Below, piece by piece: positions 17,764 to 25,891 of a stretch of DNA of 64,000 bases. Source of the DNA: Chitinophaga sp. CF418 (GTDB lineage Bacteria; Bacteroidota; Bacteroidia; Chitinophagales; Chitinophagaceae); the NCBI RefSeq assembly GCF_900142925.1, contig NZ_FRCN01000003.1:399300-463299 (forward strand), read 5' to 3'. Each line of letters starts with the position of its first letter. The first letter of the stretch is position 1. The notes under the pieces are model-generated. The model did not search any database. It saw only the letters and a program-made list of their open reading frames with translations, and had not been told where the DNA came from. Both the position numbers and the translations under genes were made by a program.

Positions 17764-18891
17764 ATGTATCCGACAACAAAACAATTTATACAGGGCATAC
17801 AATGGAACAACTTTACCGGAGGGTATAGCAGTTCAGCAGAAGAAATACCCGCCATACTGGAAGCACTTTGTGACACGGAAGAAGAGGACGAAATGCTTTC
17901 ATTGTTATTTGGCGATATGCTCAGTCATGTGAAACAGGGATATCTCGTGTTTGAGATAACAGATCCGGTCATACAGGTATTTGACAGTTTATGTAAGGAA
18001 GACTTTGCATATCCTGCGGTACTGCTGGATTTCCTGGCTTATGTGTATACGCTGGATATCAGGTCTGCCGTGCCTGTATTGACAATGCCGGTGCGGTATA
18101 GCTTTGGAAAGAAAGAAGAGGAGCCCGATCCGGGATTTACTTCCTTCAAAACATTCTTCAAAACACATTTTTATAAAACAGACAATGAGGTACTGGTGCC
18201 CAGTGATGTTTACTATACCGCTGTATTATTTCCTGCAACAGTGGAGATCAACAGGATCTTTGACATCATCATAAACAATAGTGATAATACGGCCCTAATC
18301 AAAAATGCGTTGATCAGCGCGGCGCTGATCAACTACCTGCTGGGAGAAAAGACCCGACTTCCGACGGAAATCACACAGTTATTAGCAGGAGATGAATCAC
18401 TGGCGTCATATATTCCGGTGTTCAATGGTATCAGTGGCTTCCCGGTGGAGCAGGAACAGTTACAGGGATTGCTGGATATGGAAGAAGATATAGAAGTGCA
18501 ATGGGCACAGGCATTTATTATAGTCGTAGCAACGGATGCATTGCTGATAGGCAGCCTGTCGGACACTGAGCGGTTAAAGACTGCATTAGACGGCATATTC
18601 CCGATACTGGAAGCGCAGAAGACGATATTCGAACAGGAAGAGCAGGAAATGGATTTTCCCTTATATCCTTACATGGCAGAAGATCTTACAAGTATTGTGT
18701 TCCGTAATTTTCTGAACAGAGGCGGCATACTTGACGTATCGGACCTGAACGAAGTACAGCGGTATTGCCTGGAACGGTTATATACACTGAAAATACACAC
18801 GCATGCTATGCTGCATGCAGGGCTATTGCCTGAAGGTATTACACCGGATAATCAGCCTACCCTTCTACCCATATATAATTATTCCATCTGA
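17764..18891 (+). CDS. Candidate immunity protein for the Rhs toxin
   Basis: This is a 375-residue acidic, predominantly helical cytoplasmic protein that starts 10 nt after the rhs stop. It has no signal peptide, which fits a toxin acting in the cytoplasm. Long amphipathic helices (NALISAALINYLLGEK, VQWAQAFIIVVATDALLIG) suggest HEAT-like or helical-bundle folding. I recognise no named immunity family, and it is larger than most. The function rests on position alone. Confidence 0.55.
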   Translation: MYPTTKQFIQGIQWNNFTGGYSSSAEEIPAILEALCDTEEEDEMLSLLFGDMLSHVKQGYLVFEITDPVIQVFDSLCKEDFAYPAVLLDFLAYVYTLDIRSAVPVLTMPVRYSFGKKEEEPDPGFTSFKTFFKTHFYKTDNEVLVPSDVYYTAVLFPATVEINRIFDIIINNSDNTALIKNALISAALINYLLGEKTRLPTEITQLLAGDESLASYIPVFNGISGFPVEQEQLQGLLDMEEDIEVQWAQAFIIVVATDALLIGSLSDTERLKTALDGIFPILEAQKTIFEQEEQEMDFPLYPYMAEDLTSIVFRNFLNRGGILDVSDLNEVQRYCLERLYTLKIHTHAMLHAGLLPEGITPDNQPTLLPIYNYSI

Positions 18892-19031
18892 TTAAAGAGC
18901 GGGAGGTATTTGGCTACCAGGGCATCCGCAGAAATAAATATACCAGCCAAAGGAAAGTATATGAAATGCTGAAGGCTGTATAACCAGCAGAAGAAGTACT
19001 GAAATATTTAATGGCAAGCGAAACCGAAGAA

Positions 19032-19065
19032 AAGCGCCCGTCCCGGTAAATTGAGACGGGCGCTT
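19032..19065. terminator. Bidirectional hairpin between Rhs immunity gene and DUF1266 gene
   Basis: Arms AAGCGCCCGTC (19032-19042) and 19055-19065 pair perfectly over 11 bp with a 12-nt loop. It sits between two convergent genes. Neither flank has a long T-run. Confidence 0.65.
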
Positions 19066-19084
19066 CATATATAAGATCATCAGA

Positions 19085-19942
19085 TTACTTAACCGGCATA
19101 TAGGTATAGATGCTGTACTTCCCTTCCAGCATACCTGCTACTTCTGTTTTGAAACGATCGTTGTCACTCTCAGCACCACCCCAGAACTGACGACCCAGCA
19201 GGAAATCATTAAAATAAGCCTTCCAGTCGCTATACTGTGACTGCATCACCTGCGGTGCTTTCCTCAGCCATGCTGTCGCTTCTCCCCTGTTGAAATATCC
19301 TGCCTGGTAAGCCACGCAGATGTTATTGATATAACGGGCGATATCCCAGGCTTTAATACCCGCCTTGCTGAATTCAGTATAATGATCTTTAATGAACTGT
19401 AAGCCGGGAATATCGGTCTTAGACAGCTTGTATTTAGCGAGATCAATAGCTGCCAGGTCAGCGCCTGCACCACCGTTTTCCTCCAGCACTTTACGGTATT
19501 GTGTATACTGTGCCTGATGACCTTCATCCAGCAACCAGTTCAGTGATTTCTCGAGTTCTGCGGTATTGTGGATGTCCCAGTAGTCTGCCAGGCCAGCTTT
19601 AGCCTCCTTCGCCTCCTGATCACTTCCCGGTTTAAACGGGAAGATAAAGTACTTGCTGTAGGCCGCCTGTATAGATTTGGAAAAAGCTTCCGAGCCGGGT
19701 TCCCCCTTTACTTCCGGTTTGATCAGTGCATCGAAAGTATGCTCAGGGCCGCCGTAACCATGTACAAAGTACACACCTGCGAGCATGAAGGGATATAATT
19801 CATCATTTCTGATAATAGCCGCATCATTGGTTGCAGCCACCTGCACCTGTTTGTCCTGTTTGTTATTATTACTGTTACATCCTGCCATGCTGATAGCCAG
19901 CAAACAGATGGCCGGGATGATATTTAACTGAATTCCTTTCAT
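19085..19942 (-). CDS. DUF1266 lipoprotein
   Basis: This is a 285-residue lipoprotein with signal peptide and lipobox ISMAGC (Cys22), then an Asn/Lys/Gln linker. The rest fits DUF1266: DYWDIHNTAELEKSLNWLLDEGHQAQY near 120-145 and the diagnostic KAWDIARYINNICVAYQAGYFNRGEATAWL near 195-225. DUF1266 has no established biochemical role; members often sit near toxin or secretion loci. It is convergent with the Rhs immunity gene and separated from it by a hairpin, so it is not part of that operon. Confidence 0.8.
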   Translation of the reverse strand: MKGIQLNIIPAICLLAISMAGCNSNNNKQDKQVQVAATNDAAIIRNDELYPFMLAGVYFVHGYGGPEHTFDALIKPEVKGEPGSEAFSKSIQAAYSKYFIFPFKPGSDQEAKEAKAGLADYWDIHNTAELEKSLNWLLDEGHQAQYTQYRKVLEENGGAGADLAAIDLAKYKLSKTDIPGLQFIKDHYTEFSKAGIKAWDIARYINNICVAYQAGYFNRGEATAWLRKAPQVMQSQYSDWKAYFNDFLLGRQFWGGAESDNDRFKTEVAGMLEGKYSIYTYMPVK

Positions 19943-20032
19943 GTAGCTATTGTTTTGATGAACATAGAAGCATCAAATATAAAACTTTTCAAATTCTTTA
20001 AAATATCATATCTGATTATCAACAACTTAATA

Positions 20033-20059
20033 AATACCCTACAAATCTTGTAGGGTATT
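20033..20059. promoter_or_regulatory. Perfect 27-bp palindrome, candidate operator
   Basis: Arms AATACCCTACAA (20033-20044) and TTGTAGGGTATT (20048-20059) are exact inverse repeats around a 3-nt spacer. The spacer is too short for a good RNA hairpin but ideal for a homodimeric DNA-binding protein. It overlaps the -33 region of the TATATTTG promoter at 20073, so a bound repressor would block transcription of the leader ORF and redoxin gene. Confidence 0.65.
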
Positions 20060-20072
20060 AGATAAATATTCC

Positions 20073-20080
20073 TATATTTG
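20073..20080 (+). promoter_or_regulatory. Candidate -7 box for the leader-redoxin transcript
   Basis: TATATTTG is a perfect TAnnTTTG box. A TTG lies 22 nt upstream, inside the palindrome. The start of transcription would be near 20087, leaving about 200 nt of leader that contains a small ORF and a hairpin before the ATG at 20289. Confidence 0.55.
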
Positions 20081-20119
20081 CATTGTCAATACAGGCACTC
20101 ACACAAAATAAAAGTTCAC

Positions 20120-20188
20120 ATGCCTCAATTCAAAGTATTAACACAGTTTAAAAACAGAAAGACCTCTGCCGTCTGTTGTTGTAGCTGA
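20120..20188 (+). CDS. 22-codon leader ORF ending in three cysteine codons
   Basis: An ATG at 20120 opens a 22-codon ORF rich in Lys, Gln and Phe that ends SAVCCCS before TGA at 20186. The three consecutive TGT codons stand two codons before the stop. The ORF begins about 33 nt from the predicted transcription start and ends just before a hairpin, the layout of an amino-acid attenuator leader. I infer cysteine sensing by ribosome stalling. No homolog was searched. It fills most of the otherwise gene-free 19943-20288 stretch together with the palindrome and promoter. Confidence 0.5.
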   Translation: MPQFKVLTQFKNRKTSAVCCCS

Positions 20189-20195
20189 TACCTCA

Positions 20196-20219
20196 TTGCC
20201 GCAGGTCATCTGCCGGCAA
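20196..20219 (+). promoter_or_regulatory. Leader hairpin after the cysteine ORF, attenuator candidate
   Basis: TTGCCG-CAG (20196-20204) pairs with CTG-CGGCAA (20210-20219) with one bulged C. Part of its 5' arm and loop (GCAGGTC, 20201-20207) can alternatively pair with GACCTCTGC (20161-20169) inside the leader ORF, just before the Cys codons. The two folds exclude each other. No long T-run follows, so control of translation is as likely as control of termination. Confidence 0.35.
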
Positions 20220-20288
20220 CCGTTTCATAAAAATCATTACAACCATTTATTCAAACACTGTTTACCAACCATCCCTTAAATTTATTTT

Positions 20289-20927
20289 ATGTCCAACAAC
20301 TTCAACAGATATGCAGATCTCTATCCTGAATTTGAGATTGAAAATGTGAAAAAAGCCTTTAAGACCAGGACCCCGATCAGCCCTTTACATGCAGGGGATA
20401 CATTACCTGCATTCCATATAAATAAGAAAAATATTATCGCCGCTTCAGATATCTTAAAGTCTGTACAAGGGCCGCAGTCTATCACACAACTGATAGATCG
20501 TCCACTGGTGCTGGCTTTCCACTCTATTCACTGGAATGGTTACGGTAACAAACGGTTGGAAGAACTAAAGGACATTTACGCAGATATCCGCGTAATGGGC
20601 GGTCAGCTGCTACTGGTAACCACTGATGAAAAGCAACATTTCGACGAGGCTACATCAGCATTGCAACTGCCTTTCGCCAGCATCTGGGATCAGCACAACC
20701 TGATTGCCGGCAAAGCGGGTCTCTATTCTGCTACAGACCCTATCTGGGACAGAATATCAGGCGTGAATGAAGATGTACCTGCACCAGCCATTTATGTACT
20801 GACACCTTCACTGAAGATCGTCTACAGTGCCGTTGACCTGTGGCTGGAAAAATCAGTGGAAAGAAGAGACCTCCTGTCTGCAGTGTATGAGGCAAGTCAC
20901 CAGGGATCACATGGAATAGCTATATAA
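20289..20927 (+). CDS. Cysteine-free AhpC/TSA-like redoxin-fold protein
   Basis: The 212-residue product aligns by eye with peroxiredoxin-like AhpC/TSA proteins: AGDTLPAFHI at the first strand, RPLVLAFHSIHWNGYGNKRLEELKDIYADI at the active-site loop and helix, QLLLVTTDE, and PAPAIYVLTPSLKIVYS. At residues 79-86, where a catalytic Cys or CxxC belongs, it reads SIHWNGYG. The whole protein contains no cysteine, so it cannot be a thiol peroxidase or a thioredoxin. It follows a leader ORF with three Cys codons and ends at a strong terminator, so it is a single-gene unit. The actual role is unknown. Confidence 0.75.
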   Translation: MSNNFNRYADLYPEFEIENVKKAFKTRTPISPLHAGDTLPAFHINKKNIIAASDILKSVQGPQSITQLIDRPLVLAFHSIHWNGYGNKRLEELKDIYADIRVMGGQLLLVTTDEKQHFDEATSALQLPFASIWDQHNLIAGKAGLYSATDPIWDRISGVNEDVPAPAIYVLTPSLKIVYSAVDLWLEKSVERRDLLSAVYEASHQGSHGIAI

Positions 20928-20947
20928 AATACATATTAGAAAAAAGG

Positions 20948-20986
20948 CACAACACCCTGTCCGTCTATGATGGACAGGGTGTTGTG
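20948..20986 (+). terminator. Strong intrinsic terminator of the redoxin gene
   Basis: A perfect 15-bp stem (CACAACACCCTGTCC at 20948-20962 with 20972-20986) and a 9-nt loop are followed directly by a T-rich tract. Its position also shows that the next gene must start downstream, at 21009 rather than at 20967. Confidence 0.92.
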
Positions 20987-21008
20987 TTTTTATTTGTATC
21001 TTGTTGCT

Positions 21009-21302
21009 ATGCGTACTACCCCTGAACAACCCACTCCCAAAGAAACGGAACCTGCCTCCTGGACAACAGTGATCTGGATGCTTGTAGTAGCACTGATCGG
21101 CTTTGGTTTTGCCATTTACCGCTTCCTCCAGTTCTCAGAGACTGCTGGTCAGCTGCATGCCGTTCGCCTGACACGTATAGAGCTGTATATTTACCGCGCT
21201 ACCGGTCATTGGGGCGTGATAGCTATTTTTATAATTATGGGCGTTTTCGGGCTTTATAATGCCATTATCAACCTCAGAGACCTGCGCTCCAGGAAACAGT
21301 AA
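21009..21302 (+). CDS. Small two-helix membrane protein, unknown function
   Basis: This is a 97-residue protein starting with MRTTPEQPTPKETEP. Two transmembrane helices (about TVIWMLVVALIGFGFAIY and WGVIAIFIIMGVFGLYNAII) flank a short polar segment, and the C-terminus is basic. The ATG at 21009 is chosen because an in-frame ATG at 20967 lies within the preceding terminator. Its last 29 nt overlap the 3' end of the convergent DUF6807 gene. I recognise no family. Confidence 0.6.
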   Translation: MRTTPEQPTPKETEPASWTTVIWMLVVALIGFGFAIYRFLQFSETAGQLHAVRLTRIELYIYRATGHWGVIAIFIIMGVFGLYNAIINLRDLRSRKQ

Positions 21303-22602
21303 CCTGCGGAGGCTTTGCATATGCTTCCCAGGCCTCTTCTGCTTCCTCTTTTGAGAGATCATTAGTGAATACTATCACCCTGTAACACAGGCGATAGGTC
21401 TGCCCGTATTTCAATTGCCAGGCCTTCATTTTGGTAGGACTGAAATTCATCATGATCTCCCCTCTTTCGTTATTCTCTGGCCATACACGTACGGGCTGGG
21501 GATAGTCGTAATTAGCAGGATGACTCATGACGAGAATGCCAGCTTCTCCTTTATCTGTACGACCGGTGATCTTTATCCAGCGGGCACGGGTGCTGTCAGC
21601 ATCCTTACGTGTCTTCCCCTCTGAGGTAAGCACCTTGCTGTTAGCAGCCTTCCATTCCGCAGTGGCACGGAGGCCAAAACCACCACCATAGCGGTATTGC
21701 AGGAGGGTAATACCGGCAGTATCGGCACAGCTCATGGTATTGTCGATGTCCCAGATACGGCTGGTGTTGCCGTTGCTGTTAAATGCCCTGACATCCCATT
21801 CCTCATTGATAGCCACCTTTTCCTGTTTGCCGGAGAAGGCAATATGATCGTGCAATGCCTGAAAACCACATAGTACCGGCCCCTGCGTACGACCGATGAA
21901 GCCTTTGAAACGGACAGTGCCTTCCTTTTTCTGGAGGTTCCAGAAATCAGTCTCTTTCCCGTTAAAAGAAGTATGCGTCCATGGATTCCAGATCCCCACA
22001 TGATGCCAGTGGTCCTTTGGATGTATGTTAGTGATAACCTGTCCATCGGGCGCCCACAGGGGGTGTATAAAACCGCTGCGGCGATAGACGGTATCCACAC
22101 CGGCGGGTGGTTCCATTATGTTATAATTGTATTGAAGAAGATGTTGATCACCTTCTTCCAGCACCAGGGCGTCAGCACTGTCTTTAGCCTGCATCCGGAC
22201 AATAGCGGGAACCGGCGTACCTTTTACCAGTTCGTATGTACGGATCTTTCCCGGAGCTGTTTTTCCGTCCATTATCCAATAGAGATAGCGGCCACCGGAA
22301 ACCTGAAAAGGGACAGGCTTGCGACCTCCCTGCTGTATTTCGAAGAACTGTAATGAATCCTGCAGGGATATCACTGCATCCTTCATCACAGTGGAAACAG
22401 GCACGTTTACGCATTGGCGGACGCCTGTTTTTACGCTGATGCGAGCCAGCAGCTGGGCGCTGGCCGGGAAGGCCGTTGTTAACAACAGGAGCAGTTGAAC
22501 TATGTACAGCATAGGTCTGGCCGGCTTGTGCCGCGACTTGTGCAGCTCAACCGGAAAGACGGGAAAGGACAATAATTGTCTGTTTTTCATAACGGGTAAC
22601 AT
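21274..22602 (-). CDS. Secreted DUF6807 (PmoA-like) family protein
   Basis: The ORF has up to 442 residues. The family block GFIHPLWAPDGQVITNIHPKDHWHHVGIWNPWTHTSFNGKETDFWN (about 175-220) is diagnostic for DUF6807, often labelled methane oxygenase PmoA-like although it has no demonstrated oxygenase role; members occur in Bacteroidota carbohydrate loci. A signal peptide (MLYIVQLLLLLTTAFPASA) begins at the internal ATG at 22512, so the true start is probably 22512 (412 residues) rather than 22602. The conserved His residues suggest a catalytic or sugar-binding site. It lies 15 nt after the epimerase gene, so the two are co-transcribed. Confidence 0.75.
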   Translation of the reverse strand: MLPVMKNRQLLSFPVFPVELHKSRHKPARPMLYIVQLLLLLTTAFPASAQLLARISVKTGVRQCVNVPVSTVMKDAVISLQDSLQFFEIQQGGRKPVPFQVSGGRYLYWIMDGKTAPGKIRTYELVKGTPVPAIVRMQAKDSADALVLEEGDQHLLQYNYNIMEPPAGVDTVYRRSGFIHPLWAPDGQVITNIHPKDHWHHVGIWNPWTHTSFNGKETDFWNLQKKEGTVRFKGFIGRTQGPVLCGFQALHDHIAFSGKQEKVAINEEWDVRAFNSNGNTSRIWDIDNTMSCADTAGITLLQYRYGGGFGLRATAEWKAANSKVLTSEGKTRKDADSTRARWIKITGRTDKGEAGILVMSHPANYDYPQPVRVWPENNERGEIMMNFSPTKMKAWQLKYGQTYRLCYRVIVFTNDLSKEEAEEAWEAYAKPPQVTVSWSAGL

Positions 22603-22617
22603 TTGAGGGTAATAGTT

Positions 22618-23628
22618 TTATTTTAATATGGCGCCGGTACCGGCCCTATCGGCATAGATGATACGTCCGTCAACGATCTTTACGCCGTCGGAAGTATCTT
22701 CCGCCAGTAACAGCGGACCATCCATATCTACATAGTCCAGGTAAGGCAGCAGATGGGCTACTGCTGAAGTACCGACGGTACTTTCATTCATGCTGCCGGT
22801 CATGACCTGCATGCCCAGGCGTTTTGCATGATCGATCATCCTGCGGGCGGGCGTAATGCCACCGCATTTGGTCAGTTTGATGTTAATACCATGAAAGAGC
22901 CCTTTGCAGCGTTCCACGTCTGCCTCCGTAATGCAGCTCTCGTCAGCAATAAGCGGCAGCGCTGATGATGCATACACTCTTTTCATGCCCTCCACATCTT
23001 CTGCCGGCATAGGCTGTTCGATGAATTCCACTCCCAGCGATTTGAAAGCCGTGGCGTTACGTAAGGTTTCTTCCACGCCCCAGGCGCAGTTGGCGTCCAC
23101 CCGGAAGATGGCATCTGTATGCCTGCGCAGTTCCTTTATAATGGCTATATCGTCCTGCGTACCCAGTTTGATCTTATAGATCGGCCAGGGGAACTCTTTC
23201 AGTTTACTGACCATATTCTCTACTGTATCAATACCGATCGTATAGTCAGTCATCGGGTTGTGGGAAATGTCGAGTCCCCACACCTCATACAGTTTCTTAT
23301 TCAGTTTTTTGGCATAGAGATCATGCGCGGCCAGGTCAATGGCACAGAGTGCAAACAGGTTGTCTTTGAACTGGGGGTATAACAATTCCCAGAAGGCTTC
23401 GGGAGTTGTTAGCGTGTGCCCTTCTATCAGCGCCCGGTGCGCATTGATAGCTTCCATAAGGCGGGGCACGGTCATATTGTAATATGAGTTATCGGCTGTT
23501 TCTCCCAGACCGCTGAACCCATCCTGTTTCAGTTCCACCACCAGTAATGGCTGAACGTCTTTGGATTTACGCGAGATGGTAAAGGTATGTCTGAACTTTA
23601 ATTCGAACGGGTGTAGTGTCAATTGCAT
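22618..23628 (-). CDS. L-Ala-D/L-Glu-type dipeptide epimerase (enolase superfamily)
   Basis: The 336-residue product starts at the ATG at 23628 (MQLTLHPFELKFRHTFTISR), chosen over an upstream in-frame ATG at 23652. It has the muconate-lactonising/dipeptide-epimerase pattern: catalytic Lys pair in YKIKLG, metal ligands in FRVDANCAWG, FIEQPM and IADESC, and the second catalytic Lys in IKLTKCGG. These enzymes interconvert L-Ala-D-Glu and L-Ala-L-Glu during murein peptide recycling, though substrate range varies. It is cytoplasmic and in operon with the DUF6807 gene. Confidence 0.85.
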   Translation of the reverse strand: MQLTLHPFELKFRHTFTISRKSKDVQPLLVVELKQDGFSGLGETADNSYYNMTVPRLMEAINAHRALIEGHTLTTPEAFWELLYPQFKDNLFALCAIDLAAHDLYAKKLNKKLYEVWGLDISHNPMTDYTIGIDTVENMVSKLKEFPWPIYKIKLGTQDDIAIIKELRRHTDAIFRVDANCAWGVEETLRNATAFKSLGVEFIEQPMPAEDVEGMKRVYASSALPLIADESCITEADVERCKGLFHGINIKLTKCGGITPARRMIDHAKRLGMQVMTGSMNESTVGTSAVAHLLPYLDYVDMDGPLLLAEDTSDGVKIVDGRIIYADRAGTGAILK

Positions 23629-23656
23629 AACACAAAATAAAAAAATAGACACAAAA

Positions 23657-23689
23657 AAGAGGGCTGACCTTTTTCAGATCAGCCCTCTT
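23657..23689 (-). terminator. dnaK terminator
   Basis: An 11-bp perfect stem (AAGAGGGCTGA at 23657-23667 with 23679-23689) lies 3' of dnaK and is followed on the minus strand by a T-run. Confidence 0.88.
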
Positions 23690-23714
23690 ACCAAATATCC
23701 CTAAAATGCTTATG

Positions 23715-25616
23715 TTACTTTACTTCTTCAAATTCAGCATCAGTTACGCCTTCGTTACCTGCAGCGCTTCCCTGTGGCTGTTCCTGACCAGCTCCACCGT
23801 TAGCCTGTGCTTCCTGTGTTGCTTTGTACAGTTCTTCAGAAGCTGCGGTCCATGCATTGTTCATTTCTGTAACAGCTGCATCTACCTGGGCGATATCGCC
23901 GGTCTTATGTGCTTCTTTCAGTTTGTTCAGGGCAGTTTCAATTGTGCCTTTCTTATCAGCAGGGATCTTATCGCCATATTCTTTCAGCTGTTTTTCAGTC
24001 TGGAAGATCAGGCTGTCAGCCTGGTTGAGCTTTTCAATCTTTTCACGCTGTTCCTTATCGGAAGATTCGTTCGCTTTCGCTTCTGCCTTCATCTTTTCGA
24101 TCTCTTCTTTGCTCAGACCACTACCTGCTTCGATGCGGATATTCTGTGTTTTACCGGTGCCTTTATCTTTTGCAGTTACGTGCAGGATACCGTTGGCATC
24201 GATATCGAAGATTACTTCGATCTGTGGTACGCCACGCGGAGCCGGTGGAATACCATCCAGGATAAAGCGGCCCAGTGTACGGTTCTGACTAGCTAAAGGA
24301 CGTTCTCCCTGCAGTACGTGAATTTCAACACTTGGCTGGTTATCAGCGGCAGTGGAGAAGGTTTCAGATTTCTTGCTTGGGATGGTAGTGTTAGACTCGA
24401 TCAGTTTGGTGAATACACCACCCATGGTTTCGATACCCAGAGAAAGCGGGGTAACGTCCAGCAGCAGTACATCTTTCACTTCACCGGTCAGTACACCACC
24501 CTGGATAGCAGCACCAACAGCTACTACTTCATCAGGGTTCACACCTCTGTTTGGTTTCTTACCGAAGAATTTTTCTACTACTTCCTGGATCTTAGGGATA
24601 CGGGTAGAACCACCTACCAGTATTACTTCGTCGATCTCGGAAGTATTCATGCCTGCATCTTTCAGCGCTTTACGGCAAGGTTCCAGTGTTCTTTCCACCA
24701 GGGAATCTGCCAGTTGCTCGAATTTAGCGCGGCTCAGTTTCTTTACCAGGTGTTTAGGTACACCGTCTACTGCAGTGATATAAGGCAGGTTGATCTCTGT
24801 TTCCTGAGAGGAAGACAGTTCGATCTTTGCTTTTTCAGCTGCTTCTTTCAAACGCTGCCATGCCATTGGATCTTTGTGCAGGTCAACCGCTTCATCTTTC
24901 TTGAATTCATCTGCCAGCCAGTCCATGATCACTTTATCAAAGTCATCACCACCTAAGTGAGTATCACCGTTGGTAGATTTTACTTCAAATACGCCATCAC
25001 CCAGTTCCAGGATGGAGATATCGAAGGTACCACCACCAAGGTCAAATACGGCGATCTTGCTATCTGCATGTTTTTTATCCATTCCATAAGCCAATGCAGC
25101 AGCAGTAGGCTCGTTGATGATACGGCGTACAGTCAGACCTGCGATCTCACCTGCTTCTTTTGTAGCCTGACGCTGAGCGTCGTTAAAGTAAGCAGGTACA
25201 GTGATCACCGCTTCAGTTACTTCCTGACCCAGGTAGTCTTCAGCAGTTTTCTTCATTTTCTGCAGGATCATAGCAGAGATCTCCTGTGGAGTATACAGTC
25301 TGCCGTCGATATCGATACGTGTAGTGTTATTTTCACCACGCGCAACTTTATAGCTCCAATGAGGTATTTCATTGGATAGCTCGTCAAAATGGCGTCCCAT
25401 GAAACGCTTTACTGACATAATAGTGTTCACAGGGTTAGTGATAGCCTGGCGTTTTGCCGGATCACCTACCTTTCTCTCACCATTCTTTAAGAAACCCACA
25501 ACGGAGGGCGTCGTTCTGCGTCCTTCATCATTGGCAATTACTACCGGTTCGTTACCTTCCATTACAGCAACGCATGAGTTGGTAGTTCCTAAGTCAATAC
25601 CTATTATCTTTCCCAT
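23715..25616 (-). CDS. dnaK: Molecular chaperone DnaK (Hsp70)
   Basis: The 633-residue product starts with [21 protein letters not shown] at the ATG at 25616; 30 in-frame upstream codons lack conservation and are not counted. It has the complete actin-like ATPase domain (phosphate loops GIDLGTTNS and [11 protein letters not shown], adenosine motif [13 protein letters not shown]), the interdomain linker [13 protein letters not shown], the substrate-binding beta domain and the helical lid ending TDAEFEEVK. It folds and disaggregates proteins with DnaJ and GrpE, whose genes are not next to it. It is a monocistronic unit with its own terminator. Confidence 0.97.
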   Translation of the reverse strand: MGKIIGIDLGTTNSCVAVMEGNEPVVIANDEGRRTTPSVVGFLKNGERKVGDPAKRQAITNPVNTIMSVKRFMGRHFDELSNEIPHWSYKVARGENNTTRIDIDGRLYTPQEISAMILQKMKKTAEDYLGQEVTEAVITVPAYFNDAQRQATKEAGEIAGLTVRRIINEPTAAALAYGMDKKHADSKIAVFDLGGGTFDISILELGDGVFEVKSTNGDTHLGGDDFDKVIMDWLADEFKKDEAVDLHKDPMAWQRLKEAAEKAKIELSSSQETEINLPYITAVDGVPKHLVKKLSRAKFEQLADSLVERTLEPCRKALKDAGMNTSEIDEVILVGGSTRIPKIQEVVEKFFGKKPNRGVNPDEVVAVGAAIQGGVLTGEVKDVLLLDVTPLSLGIETMGGVFTKLIESNTTIPSKKSETFSTAADNQPSVEIHVLQGERPLASQNRTLGRFILDGIPPAPRGVPQIEVIFDIDANGILHVTAKDKGTGKTQNIRIEAGSGLSKEEIEKMKAEAKANESSDKEQREKIEKLNQADSLIFQTEKQLKEYGDKIPADKKGTIETALNKLKEAHKTGDIAQVDAAVTEMNNAWTAASEELYKATQEAQANGGAGQEQPQGSAAGNEGVTDAEFEEVK

Positions 25617-25891
25617 AATTGTTATATTCTCGCTTGTAGTTGTAGATAGATTTTTGTCTCCGACAATGCAAATGTCAATGATTATGCCAAGGGACAAAGC
25701 ATGCAAATATGTCAGTCCTCCATGTCAGTTTACCGTCAGCTTCTCTTCCCATACGTTTAATAAGATTAATAATGAACAATTTATATGCAACAGGGGTTCT
25801 TTATGGTAAGTGTACGAAACCGACGTGCAAAATGCTATTAATGTAATTAATTCACCTGCTAATTTAAATAACCGAGTAACCCTGAATTATT

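Noticed and set aside
20967..21008. Upstream ATG start for the small membrane protein at 20967
   Set aside because: The ATG lies inside the loop and stem of a strong intrinsic terminator; the ATG at 21009 gives a normal N-terminus.
25617..25706. 30 extra N-terminal codons for DnaK
   Set aside because: DnaK begins [14 protein letters not shown] in all relatives I know; the extension is non-conserved and spans the leader region.
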